A stretch of 64,000 bases of DNA, taken from the NCBI RefSeq assembly GCF_001612665.1, contig NZ_BDAX01000039.1:1-64000 (forward strand), written 5' to 3'. The first letter of the stretch is position 1. Each line of letters opens with the position of its first letter. Shown one piece after another: positions 9,194 to 17,202 of the stretch. Both the position numbers and the translations under genes were made by a program. The stretch comes from Nocardia alba NBRC 108234 (GTDB taxonomy: Bacteria; Actinomycetota; Actinomycetes; Mycobacteriales; Mycobacteriaceae). The notes beneath the pieces are model-generated. The model was given only the letters and a program-made list of their open reading frames with translations. It had not been told where the DNA came from and made no database searches.

Positions 9194-10432
9194 GTGCCGC
9201 TCGGTGGTGGCGCGGTGACTCGACTGCGATCCATGGCGTTGGCGGTCTTCGTTCCCTCCGCCATCTATGGAATCGGTTCGGGCGCGGCGGCTCCCATGCT
9301 GCCGCTGCGTGCGCTCGAACTCGGCGCGTCGGTCGGCACCGCGGGCGTGGTCGTCGCCATGATGGGCTTCGGGCTCATTCTCGGCGATCTGCCCGCGGGC
9401 TGGCTCGTGGCCCGTACCGGGGAGCGCAAGGCCATCGCGCTCGGCTCGTTCAGTTGCGCATTCGGGCTGCTCGTGGCCATTCTCGCGCCGAATATCGCCG
9501 TGTTCGCGGTCGGGCTGCTGATCAACGGCGCCTCGGGTGCGGTGTGGGGGCTGGCCAGACAGACCTACATCGTGGCCGTGGTGCCGAGTGCTGATCGGGG
9601 ACGGGCCTTTTCGACGTTGGCAGGCTGGATGCGGTTCGGGTTCTTCGCCGGACCGTTCCTCGGCGCGGCCGCGGTGCATTGGCTCGGGCCGATCGGCGGA
9701 CTGTGGATCCAGCTCATCGCCATGCTCGTGGCGGGCGCGCTGGTGTTCGCCATACCCGAGACCGACGGTTCGCCGACGGTGGTCAGCGACAACACGATTC
9801 GCGGGGTAGTGGTCGAGCATCGCAGGCTGCTCAGCACCCTTGGACTCGGCGCGTTGCTCATGGGAGCGGCGCGCGCGGCCCGGCAATCGCTGCTGCCGCT
9901 GTGGGCGGTGCACATCGGCGCCGACGCGGCGACCACCAGCATCGTGTTCGGCATCGCGGGCGCGGTGGATGTGCTGATGTCCTATCCGGCCGGGATCTGG
10001 CTGGATCGGTACGGCCGCAAGGCGATCGGCGTTCCCGCCATGATCGCCTTCGCCGCCGGGTATGCCACGTTGCCGTTCGCGGGGTCGGTGGTCGGACTCA
10101 CCGCCGTGGCCGTGCTGCTCGGCTTCGCCAACGGGCTGAGCAACGGTGTGATCATGACCGTCGGCGCCGATGTGGCGCCGCCCGGCCAGCGCGCGGAGTT
10201 CCTCGGCGCCTGGCGGCTCACCCACGACATCGGGATGTTCGCCGGCCCGATCGCGGTCGGCGCGATCAGCGCGGTGACGGTACTCGGCGTGGCGGCGGGG
10301 GCGCTGGCGGTGGCGGGGCTCGGCGGGGCGGCCGCGATGTATCGGTGGTTCCCCGGACGTCCGGTCGTGGCCGTGGTGGCGCAGCGAGCCCCGAGTCCGA
10401 AGGAGACCAGGGAGTCGGTGGAGAGCAACTGA
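9194..10432 (+). CDS. MFS transporter
   Basis: Major facilitator superfamily permease (412 aa, about 12 hydrophobic segments). The loop between segments 2 and 3 has the MFS motif-A type pattern GWLVARTGERKAIALGS, repeated weakly in the second half as WLDRYGRKAIGVP. It follows the monooxygenase by 28 bp on the same strand, so it may be part of the same operon and export a product or import a related compound. The GTG at 9194 is used; a second GTG at 9215 is also possible. Confidence 0.8.
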   Translation: MPLGGGAVTRLRSMALAVFVPSAIYGIGSGAAAPMLPLRALELGASVGTAGVVVAMMGFGLILGDLPAGWLVARTGERKAIALGSFSCAFGLLVAILAPNIAVFAVGLLINGASGAVWGLARQTYIVAVVPSADRGRAFSTLAGWMRFGFFAGPFLGAAAVHWLGPIGGLWIQLIAMLVAGALVFAIPETDGSPTVVSDNTIRGVVVEHRRLLSTLGLGALLMGAARAARQSLLPLWAVHIGADAATTSIVFGIAGAVDVLMSYPAGIWLDRYGRKAIGVPAMIAFAAGYATLPFAGSVVGLTAVAVLLGFANGLSNGVIMTVGADVAPPGQRAEFLGAWRLTHDIGMFAGPIAVGAISAVTVLGVAAGALAVAGLGGAAAMYRWFPGRPVVAVVAQRAPSPKETRESVESN

Positions 10433-10469
10433 GCAGCGACGGCCGGAAGCGTTCCGATTCGACTGCCCC

Positions 10470-10475
10470 TACAGT
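10470..10475 (+). promoter_or_regulatory. -10 hexamer of a leaderless gene
   Basis: TACAGT lies six bases before the ATG at 10482 and fits TANNNT. No ribosome-binding site is present between them. Confidence 0.5.
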
Positions 10476-10481
10476 GGAATT

Positions 10482-11627
10482 ATGTCGTCATTCGATCGGC
10501 ATCCGTCCACCGTCGCGGACTTCGACGATGCGCGTCGGCGGAATCGGTTGCGTGAAACCCGGCTCGGACACTCCTGGAGCGGTTGGCGCCGGACCAGGCT
10601 GGTGCTGCTGCGAATTCTAGGGTTCCTGCTGGTCGCGTTGATCGTGTTCGGGCAGTACTGGATTCACGATGTGGTTCCCGAACGCGAGCGGCTGGCACAG
10701 ACCTCACCGGAGTTGCTGCCCGCGAATCTGCCCGCCGACGCCCGGGATTGGGACACCGCCGTCGTCGATCTGGTCGGGCTGGGGGGAGTCAACGCGACGC
10801 CGACCGCCAAGGCACTGCCCGCGCTCAGCCGGCTCGGGGTGGTGTGGGCGGTGCGCTACGACAACGCGGGTATCGACACCAAGGTCATCGCCGACATGAT
10901 CGTGCGGGCCGCGCGGTACGGCAATGTGCGCAATATCGTGCTGGTCGGGCACAGCATGGGCGGGATCATCGCGCTGGAGGTGGCGCGCCATATCCACCAG
11001 AGCAGCGACCGGCGATTGGTGGCCGTAGTACTCGACTGCACGCCGATGGATCTGGACGCGGTGCGCCCCGAGAGTCGTAGTCGCGGCGCCGATCTGGTGC
11101 GGTGGCTGGGCTGGCTACCCGGCGCGAGGGAGAGCCGGATCCTGCGCTTCGCGGTCGAGATGTCGGCTCGGCGTGAACGTTTCGCGCAGCGCGACGGGCT
11201 GTTCTTCGAGATCGACTGGCGCGCGCTGCGCGAAACGTCGGCGCAGGTGTTGCGCGACAAGATCTTCTCCGACGACGCCGCGAGCAACGGGTTGATCGAG
11301 GCGCAGTTCCTGGCGATCGTCGCCGGCGGCGGCACGGCGGATCTGCGGGCGCTCGGTAAACCGAATCCGGACAAGCGAAACCCGGCGATCGTGTTCATCC
11401 GGCCGCGCGAGGCGTCGCGCGACGAGGTGGTGGACGTGGAGTATTCGCACCGGGTGCTGATCGAGAACTCCGGCGGCGTGAACGGCACCCTGTCGGTGGT
11501 GCGGCCGAGTGGGACCGAGCACGCGAATCCGATTCAGCGACCCGCCGAGTACAACGCGGTCATCGAGGCGCAGGTACTGCCGTTCGTGCGCCGCTATCAG
11601 GAAGCCAATCGCCACGACCCGCCCTGA
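10482..11627 (+). CDS. membrane-anchored alpha/beta hydrolase
   Basis: Predicted serine hydrolase (381 aa). A single transmembrane segment at about residues 39-59 follows a charged cytoplasmic lead, placing the catalytic domain outside. The nucleophile elbow GHSMGG puts the likely catalytic Ser at residue 158. It resembles lipase/esterase-like membrane proteins of mycolata; the substrate cannot be read from sequence. It stands alone on its strand and ends three bases before the convergent bioQ stop. Confidence 0.7.
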   Translation: MSSFDRHPSTVADFDDARRRNRLRETRLGHSWSGWRRTRLVLLRILGFLLVALIVFGQYWIHDVVPERERLAQTSPELLPANLPADARDWDTAVVDLVGLGGVNATPTAKALPALSRLGVVWAVRYDNAGIDTKVIADMIVRAARYGNVRNIVLVGHSMGGIIALEVARHIHQSSDRRLVAVVLDCTPMDLDAVRPESRSRGADLVRWLGWLPGARESRILRFAVEMSARRERFAQRDGLFFEIDWRALRETSAQVLRDKIFSDDAASNGLIEAQFLAIVAGGGTADLRALGKPNPDKRNPAIVFIRPREASRDEVVDVEYSHRVLIENSGGVNGTLSVVRPSGTEHANPIQRPAEYNAVIEAQVLPFVRRYQEANRHDPP

Positions 11628-11630
11628 TCG

Positions 11631-12215
11631 TCAGCGCACGCGGGTCCCGAGGACCGCCCGCACGCCCGCGATGAACAGCTGCAAGCCGAAGTCGAATCGC
11701 GCGGTCGGGTCGGGAGTGTCGAGCAACGGTGTGTTGTCCTCGGGCAGGGCGCCGACGGAGTCCATCTGCATGCGTGACTGCTCGTCGACGGTCTGGCCGA
11801 GCACGTAGTAGAGCAGGGTGTAGGCCGTGAGATCGGCTTCCTCCCTGGTCATCCCGGCTCGGATGACGATGCCGGCCAGGCGTTCACGCGCCTTGCTGGT
11901 GGTCAGACGCGAGGCGTAGGTGGCCGAGACCAGTTCGGCGCCGTCGCGATAGGCGAGCAGGCAGTCGCGCAGTCGGTGCGCCAGTTCGGTGAGCTGCGCG
12001 GGCCATTCGGTGGCGGCGATCGGCTCGTCCATCGGGGCGAGAATCCGGTCGGCTACCGCGCCGAGCAGGGTCTGCTTGTCTTTGACGTGCCAGTACAACG
12101 CCCCTGGCTGCACCTGCAGCGAGCCCGCGAGCCGGCGCATCGTCAGGTCGGCGAGCCCGTACTGATCGAGAATCGTGACGGCGGCATCGACCACATCCGT
12201 CTTCCGCAGTTGCAC
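11631..12215 (-). CDS. bioQ: TetR-family regulator, probable biotin regulator BioQ
   Basis: TetR repressor (194 aa) with an N-terminal helix-turn-helix (LADLTMRRLAGSLQVQPGAL, then YWHVKDKQ, residues ~27-55). The GTG start at 12215 has GGAAGG six bases upstream. It is divergent from bioB, and the shared intergenic region holds a 13-bp palindrome with the TGAAC-N3-GTTCA form, essentially the reported BioQ box (TGAAC-N3-GTTAC type) of corynebacteria and mycobacteria. BioQ represses biotin genes. Gene position and box support the assignment; the protein sequence alone would only say TetR. Confidence 0.75.
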   Translation of the reverse strand: MQLRKTDVVDAAVTILDQYGLADLTMRRLAGSLQVQPGALYWHVKDKQTLLGAVADRILAPMDEPIAATEWPAQLTELAHRLRDCLLAYRDGAELVSATYASRLTTSKARERLAGIVIRAGMTREEADLTAYTLLYYVLGQTVDEQSRMQMDSVGALPEDNTPLLDTPDPTARFDFGLQLFIAGVRAVLGTRVR

Positions 12216-12270
12216 GCGCGTCCTTCCGACGATTTTGCGACCCGAGTGTCGTGGTTCACTCGTAGCCGCT

Positions 12271-12292
12271 ACCCTATCCTGAACACCGTTCA
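12271..12292. promoter_or_regulatory. BioQ box over divergent bioQ/bioB promoters
   Basis: TGAACACCGTTCA at 12280-12292 has perfect 5-bp arms and a 3-base centre. It abuts a plus-strand -10 hexamer TATCCT (12275-12280), which would start bioB transcription near 12287, inside the box. On the minus strand TAGGGT (12271-12276) can serve as the bioQ -10. A repressor bound here would block both genes. The box symmetry and hexamers are seen; occupancy is inferred from known BioQ biology. Confidence 0.7.
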
Positions 12293-12362
12293 AGTCGTAC
12301 GGCCACGCCGGGTGGATCACACCCACGGCACGTGCGCGCACCCGTCGAAGGGACATCACGTC

Positions 12363-13376
12363 GTGACGCAGGCACCCGTCCAGACCGATATTCTGGCTAT
12401 CGCCCGTGAGCAGGTGCTCGAGCGCGGCGAGGGCCTCACCGAGCAGCAGGCCGTCGAGGTGCTGCGCCTGGGCGACGACCGCCTGGAAGCGCTGCTCGAG
12501 CTGGCCCACGATGTGCGGATGAAGTGGTGCGGCCCCGAGGTGGAGGTCGAGGGCATCATCAGTCTCAAGACCGGCGGTTGCCCCGAGGACTGCCACTTCT
12601 GCTCGCAGTCGGGCCTGTTCCAGTCGCCTGTGCGCGCGGCCTGGCTCGACATTCCCAGCCTGGTCGAGGCGGCCAAGCAGACCGCGAAGACCGGCGCCAC
12701 CGAGTTCTGCATCGTCGCCGCGGTGCGCGGCCCCGACGAGCGCCTGATGGCGCAGGTCGCCGCCGGTGTGGAGGCCATCCGCAACGAGGTGGACATCCAG
12801 GTCGCGTGCTCGCTGGGCATGCTCAACCAGGAACAGGTCGACCAGCTCGCCGCGATGGGCGTGCACCGCTACAACCACAACCTCGAGACCGCCAAGTCGC
12901 ACTTCCCCAAGGTGGTCACCACCCACTCCTACGAGGAGCGCTTCGAAACCCTGCGGATGGTGCGCGAAGCGGGCATGGAGGTGTGCTGCGGCGGCATCCT
13001 CGGCATGGGCGAGACCATCGAGCAGCGCGCCGAGTTCGCCGCGCAGCTGGCGTCGCTGAACCCCGACGAGGTTCCGTTGAACTTCCTCAACCCGCGACCC
13101 GGCACCCCGTTCGGTGACCTGGAGGTGCTGCCCGCCGCCGACGCGCTGCGCGCGATCGCCACCTTCCGGCTCGCGATGCCGCGCACCATCCTGCGTTTCG
13201 CCGGTGGTCGCGAGATCACCCTCGGCGACCTCGGCGCCAAACAGGGCATGCTGGGCGGGATCAACGCCGTCATCGTCGGCAACTACCTCACCACGCTCGG
13301 GCGTCCCGCCGAGTCCGACCTCGATCTGCTCGGTGAGCTGAGCATGCCGATCAAGGCGCTCAACGAAACCCTGTAA
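12363..13376 (+). CDS. bioB: biotin synthase
   Basis: Radical-SAM enzyme (337 aa) that inserts sulfur into dethiobiotin, the last step of biotin synthesis. The radical-SAM cluster cysteines are C73, C77 and C80 (GGCPEDCHFC). Other BioB segments are YNHNLETAKSHF, GGILGMGET and FLNPRPGTPF. The GTG at 12363 is chosen because it begins the conserved N terminus; the frame is open far upstream, across bioQ, without meaning. bsaP follows after six bases. Confidence 0.93.
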   Translation: MTQAPVQTDILAIAREQVLERGEGLTEQQAVEVLRLGDDRLEALLELAHDVRMKWCGPEVEVEGIISLKTGGCPEDCHFCSQSGLFQSPVRAAWLDIPSLVEAAKQTAKTGATEFCIVAAVRGPDERLMAQVAAGVEAIRNEVDIQVACSLGMLNQEQVDQLAAMGVHRYNHNLETAKSHFPKVVTTHSYEERFETLRMVREAGMEVCCGGILGMGETIEQRAEFAAQLASLNPDEVPLNFLNPRPGTPFGDLEVLPAADALRAIATFRLAMPRTILRFAGGREITLGDLGAKQGMLGGINAVIVGNYLTTLGRPAESDLDLLGELSMPIKALNETL

Positions 13377-13382
13377 AACGCT

Positions 13383-13670
13383 GTGTACGATCGAGTATCG
13401 ACCCAGGTCGGCAGGGCTGAGGCGACCGCCGAGTCGCACTTCACGGAGGCGGTAACCGCATTGGACGAGCGCTACAACCCGTTCACCGGCAAGCGGATCG
13501 TGCCGGGGATCGACGATGTCACGCCCGCGTCGGCCACGCTCGGGCTCGAACCGCCGCGATTCTGTGAGCAGTGCGGGCGCCGGATGATCGTGCAGATCAG
13601 TCCTGACGGCTGGTGGGCCAAGTGCTCGCGCCACGGCGTCATCGAATCGGCACAGCTGGAACGCCGGTAG
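13383..13670 (+). CDS. bsaP: biotin synthase auxiliary protein BsaP
   Basis: Small protein (95 aa) of the actinobacterial family found directly after bioB (Rv1590 position in M. tuberculosis). Seen: YNPFTGKR near residue 31, EPPRFCEQCGRRM at 56-68 and GWWAKCSRHG at 77-86, giving a C61-x2-C64 ... C81-x2-H84 metal/cluster-binding set. In corynebacteria BsaP is reported as an iron-sulfur protein needed for biotin synthase activity, probably by supplying or rebuilding its sulfur-donor cluster. The GTG start is six bases after bioB; the stop overlaps the next start by one base. Confidence 0.85.
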   Translation: MYDRVSTQVGRAEATAESHFTEAVTALDERYNPFTGKRIVPGIDDVTPASATLGLEPPRFCEQCGRRMIVQISPDGWWAKCSRHGVIESAQLERR

Positions 13671-14332
13671 TGCTCGGCCGCGGGGAGCGCCCCGAGCTGT
13701 TGCGGCGCGAGGTCATCGGCGTCGGCATCGTCATGGCCGCGGTGCTGGTGGCGAGCGCGGTGGCCGGGGTGGTGTGGGGTCTGCTCGCGCCGACCGAGCG
13801 ATTGCGGGTGACACAGCCGGGTCGCGCCGCGGTGCTCACCGGGGAGAGCCTGCATCTGTTCGACGCGGTCGGGATGTTCGTGTGTCTCGGCGCGGTGGTC
13901 GCGGTGTTGAGCGCGGTCGGGGCCTGGCGGGTGCGGATCACGCGTGGGCCGGCGCTCGTTCTCGGCATGCTGCTCGCCTCGGGGTTGGGTGCGGCGCTGA
14001 TGATGTGGATCGGGGAATGGGTTGCGGGCGCGCGTCATCCGCGCCCCGTCGATCCGGCGATCGGTCAGCTCATCGCGCTGCCCGCCGAAGTCGGGACCGA
14101 TCTCGCCCTGCTGATCCAGCCGTTCCTCGCCGGGCTCGTGCTGTTGTTCCTCGCCGCGTTGCACCCGGCCGTCGATCTGAATTCCGGCGCGGACGGGCTG
14201 CTCGGCGACCTACGCCCGGCCGACTCCACCGACGAGTCCGACACCTACCGCCTGCCCTATGGAGCCGAACAGTATCGGCGCAGCGGCGATTTCGATCCGA
14301 GTTCGCAACCGCGCGGACGATCGGCGATCTAG
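13670..14332 (+). CDS. DUF2567 membrane protein
   Basis: Integral membrane protein (220 aa) with four hydrophobic segments (about residues 12-35, 58-80, 95-115, 145-165) and a polar C-terminal tail. It occupies the Rv1591 position after bioB and bsaP and matches that family in layout. The GTG start at 13670 shares its G with the bsaP TAG stop, so it is translated with the biotin genes. No function is known; a role linked to biotin is only suggested by the conserved position. Confidence 0.75.
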   Translation: MLGRGERPELLRREVIGVGIVMAAVLVASAVAGVVWGLLAPTERLRVTQPGRAAVLTGESLHLFDAVGMFVCLGAVVAVLSAVGAWRVRITRGPALVLGMLLASGLGAALMMWIGEWVAGARHPRPVDPAIGQLIALPAEVGTDLALLIQPFLAGLVLLFLAALHPAVDLNSGADGLLGDLRPADSTDESDTYRLPYGAEQYRRSGDFDPSSQPRGRSAI

Positions 14333-14391
14333 CGATACCATTTCCCTATAACAGCAGGTTGATACCATGCTGGTGCGGGAGAGGAGCGGTC

Positions 14392-14925
14392 GTGGGATTC
14401 ATCGGTAGTGGTCCGGTCGTCGAGGAACTGGACGCGAAATTCTGGCGGCTCACCGAACCGCTCACCTATCAGGGTGCGGTCGAGACCTTCACGGTGCCTG
14501 CCGGATTCCGCACCGACTTCGCCTCGGTGCCGCGCGCGCTGGTCTGGCTGATCCCGCGCTACGGCGCCTACACCAGGGCGGCGATCCTGCACGACTATCT
14601 CTGCCGCACAGACGAAGTCGGCCCCGCCGACGCCGACGGGATCTTCCGGCGCAGCCTGCACGAGGCCGGGGTGTCGGTGCCGCGACGCTGGATGATGTGG
14701 ACGGCGGTGCGCCTGGGCAGTCGGCTTCGTGGGGCACGCGCGGTCGATGTGCTCGGCTGGTTGCTGATCGCGGCGCCCTCCCTGGTCTTCCTGGCGATTC
14801 CGGTGCTGGTGGTGACCGCGGCGCTGCTGGTGTTCTGGGTGGTCGAGCTGGGCTTCTGGGCGTTGGGACGACTCACTCGCCGCACGGTGGCGCCGCCGCC
14901 GACGCCACAGATGAAGACCGCCTGA
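14392..14925 (+). CDS. DUF1353 family protein
   Basis: Protein of 177 aa whose first 110 residues match DUF1353: FRTDFASVPRALVWLIPRYG followed by AAILHDYLC, with conserved Asp and His residues. A C-terminal extension carries one or two hydrophobic segments (about residues 120-155), suggesting membrane attachment. DUF1353 domains are frequent in phage and a few bacterial genomes; function unknown. GTG at 14392 is preceded by a GAGAGGAG ribosome site. Confidence 0.75.
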   Translation: MGFIGSGPVVEELDAKFWRLTEPLTYQGAVETFTVPAGFRTDFASVPRALVWLIPRYGAYTRAAILHDYLCRTDEVGPADADGIFRRSLHEAGVSVPRRWMMWTAVRLGSRLRGARAVDVLGWLLIAAPSLVFLAIPVLVVTAALLVFWVVELGFWALGRLTRRTVAPPPTPQMKTA

Positions 14926-14973
14926 TCGCGGATCTCATCCGGAACGGGGGAGGTGGTCCCCGCTTCGCGTGGC

Positions 14974-14979
14974 TACCGT
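14974..14979 (+). promoter_or_regulatory. -10 hexamer of a leaderless gene
   Basis: TACCGT lies seven bases before the ATG at 14987 and decides that start over the upstream in-frame ATG-like position at 14969. Confidence 0.45.
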
Positions 14980-14986
14980 TCGGCGC

Positions 14987-16117
14987 ATGTCCGAGTCGAG
15001 CGCCGAAACCGCACCTCCGGTCGAATGGTCGATTCCGCGCGGTCTGATCGTGCTGCTGTCGCTCGGGGCGGCAGTGGTGACCATCGGGGGTCTGAAGGCC
15101 TTCTCCGGCATCGTCGGACCGGTGTTCCTCGCGCTCATGCTGACCATCGCGGTGCAACCGATCCAGACCTGGGTGCGCCGCAAAGGGTGGCCCGCGTGGC
15201 TCGGCATGGCCGCGGCACTGGTAGCGGTGATCGCGATTCTGTTCGGAATCGGTGGAGCCCTGGCGCTGTCGGCGGTCCAGTTGGCCTCGCTGCTGCCCGA
15301 ATACGGCGACAAGCTCAACGAGTTGCTCGACCACGGGCGCGACTGGTTGTCGAGTGTCGGAGTGAGCTCCGACCAGATCCACAAGGCGCTCAGCGGCATC
15401 GATATGGGCAAGGCCGTCGGCATCATCGAGGAGTTGGTCGGTGGTGTGCTCGGGGTCTTCTCGAATCTGTTCTTCGTGGTGGCCCTGCTGCTGTTCATGG
15501 CCGTCGACGGGATGACGATGGACCATCGACTATCGATCGTGGCCCGCGAGCGACCCGCGATCGCACAGGCGCTCGAGGGGTTCGTCCACGGGACACGCAA
15601 ATACCTCATCGTGTCCACCGTGTTCGGCGCCATCGTCGCCGTGATCGACGGTGGCGCACTGTGGTTGATGGGGGTGCCGCTGCCGATCCTGTGGGCGTTG
15701 CTGTCGTTCATCACCAACTACATCCCGAACATCGGGTTCGTCATCGGCGTCATCCCGCCCGCGCTGCTGGCCCTGCTCGACAGTGGACCCGTGCTGATGA
15801 TCTGGGTGATCGTGGTCTATTCGGTGATCAACTTCGTGATCCAGTCGATCATTCAGCCCAAGTTCGTCGGCGACGCCGTCGGCCTCGGGGTCACCATCAC
15901 CTTCCTGTCACTGGTGTTCTGGGCGTGGGTGATCGGTGCGCTCGGTGCGCTGCTGGCGATTCCGCTGACGTTGCTGGTGAAGGCGCTGCTGTTCGACGTG
16001 GACCCGACAACGCGCTGGGCGGATGTGTTGATCGGCGCGCCGATCGACCAGAAACCCGCACCGCGGAAGGAATCGGGCAAGCACGCGGCGGCTGATACGG
16101 CGATGGACAAGGAATAG
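14987..16117 (+). CDS. AI-2E family transporter
   Basis: Membrane protein (376 aa) of the AI-2E/YdiK/PerM permease family (PF01594), with about eight hydrophobic segments. Seen: VFLALMLTIAVQPIQTWVRR in the N-terminal half, a long amphipathic extracytoplasmic helix region, and the conserved SFITNYIPNIGFVIGVIPP segment plus an IIQPKFVGDAVGL loop near residues 290-300. Members export small molecules or act in Na+/H+ exchange; the substrate here is not inferable. Confidence 0.85.
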   Translation: MSESSAETAPPVEWSIPRGLIVLLSLGAAVVTIGGLKAFSGIVGPVFLALMLTIAVQPIQTWVRRKGWPAWLGMAAALVAVIAILFGIGGALALSAVQLASLLPEYGDKLNELLDHGRDWLSSVGVSSDQIHKALSGIDMGKAVGIIEELVGGVLGVFSNLFFVVALLLFMAVDGMTMDHRLSIVARERPAIAQALEGFVHGTRKYLIVSTVFGAIVAVIDGGALWLMGVPLPILWALLSFITNYIPNIGFVIGVIPPALLALLDSGPVLMIWVIVVYSVINFVIQSIIQPKFVGDAVGLGVTITFLSLVFWAWVIGALGALLAIPLTLLVKALLFDVDPTTRWADVLIGAPIDQKPAPRKESGKHAAADTAMDKE

Positions 16118-16174
16118 CGCGCGCCACGGGTCGGTTCACCGGAAAACCAGTGGAATGTGGTCGGACCCGCTTCC

Positions 16175-16180
16175 TATCCT
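16175..16180 (+). promoter_or_regulatory. -10 hexamer upstream of the 55-residue ORF
   Basis: TATCCT fits TANNNT; transcription would begin near 16187, giving a short leader with a GGGGGAGGA ribosome site before the ATG at 16215. Confidence 0.4.
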
Positions 16181-16214
16181 GGCGGCATCGTATTTTCGGG
16201 GGAGGACCTTGACC

Positions 16215-16382
16215 ATGAAGACCACAGCCGGGCAATCCACTGAGCCGCCCGCCGAGCGACCCGATCTGGTCGCCTGGCGCCGCCGCCACGCCCTGCGCAG
16301 CTCGTCCGCTGCCACCGCGGTGCCCAGCGGGCGAACCTACCGGCGTTCGCCGAAGCACCGCGATCGCCGCCAGGACGGCTGA
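16215..16382 (+). CDS. small basic hypothetical protein (55 aa)
   Basis: Not recognised. It is a short, Arg/Ser/Pro-rich protein (start MKTTAGQSTEPPAERPDLVA, basic tail rich in Arg and Lys) without hydrophobic segment or cysteine. Support comes from signals: a TATCCT -10 about 35 bases upstream and a strong GGAGGA ribosome site (16201-16206) at good spacing. It ends 10 bases before the convergent exporter permease gene. Could be a nucleic-acid-associated or simply Nocardia-specific peptide. Confidence 0.5.
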   Translation: MKTTAGQSTEPPAERPDLVAWRRRHALRSSSAATAVPSGRTYRRSPKHRDRRQDG

Positions 16383-16392
16383 ACAGGACTCG

Positions 16393-17202
16393 TCAGGAAT
16401 CGGTGGAATACCGACGAATCGCGATGGGGACCGCGACCGCGAACAATGCGATCATCCAGGCGGTCGCCGCCGCGACGGGATGTTGCATCGGCCATGCGCT
16501 GCCGGCCGGGTCGGGCAGGCCGGCGCCGAGTAGCTCGCGCAGCGCCGCCACGAGACTGCTCACCGGATTCCATTCGGCGATCGCCGCGATCACCGTCGGC
16601 ATCGACGACGTCGGTACGAAGACATTCGAGAACATCAAGGTGCCGAAGATCAACGGCGCGGTCTGTTGCAGCATCTGCTCGTCGCGGACTGCCGCGCCGA
16701 GCGCGATGCCGAGCCAGGACAGCGCGCAGCGGAATGCGAGCAGTAGCACCAGCGCCGCCACGATCTCGCTCGGCGTCGCATCGATCCGCCAGCCCATCAG
16801 ATAGCCGGCTCCCGCCATGAGTGCGATTGCCAAGGTGCCGACGACGGTCTCGGCCAGCGCGAATCCTGCCGGTGCCGCCGCGGCCGACAACGGCAGGGCT
16901 CGGATCCGATCGGTGAATCCGCTGTGCAGGTCGGCATTCGCGGTCATCGCGGTCGATGTCAGGCCCATGGCCGCGACCAGGACGAGCACCCCCGGCACCA
17001 GGTAGGAACGGTATTCGCTCGCATCGCCGCCGCCGGCCAGCGCACCGCCGAAGACGAAGCCGAACAGGAGCATCATGCCCAGTGGCGCGGCCAGCGTGAT
17101 CGCGAACAGACCAGGGGAATTGCGGTAATTCGTCAGAACCCGCCGAAACAGCACCCACGCGCCCGTGAACAGGGACACCGCACGAGTGTCGGTGGCGCTC
17201 AT
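16393..17202 (-). CDS. DrrB-type ABC-2 exporter permease
   Basis: ABC-2 family permease (269 aa, six hydrophobic segments). The family signature DLHSGFTDRIRALPLS lies near residue 90, and the second half has the FSNVFVPTSSMP turn typical of daunorubicin/DrrB-like exporters. Its start overlaps the ATPase gene end by four bases (17199-17202). With that ATPase it forms an exporter, likely for a lipid, drug or secondary metabolite. Confidence 0.85.
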   Translation of the reverse strand: MSATDTRAVSLFTGAWVLFRRVLTNYRNSPGLFAITLAAPLGMMLLFGFVFGGALAGGGDASEYRSYLVPGVLVLVAAMGLTSTAMTANADLHSGFTDRIRALPLSAAAAPAGFALAETVVGTLAIALMAGAGYLMGWRIDATPSEIVAALVLLLAFRCALSWLGIALGAAVRDEQMLQQTAPLIFGTLMFSNVFVPTSSMPTVIAAIAEWNPVSSLVAALRELLGAGLPDPAGSAWPMQHPVAAATAWMIALFAVAVPIAIRRYSTDS

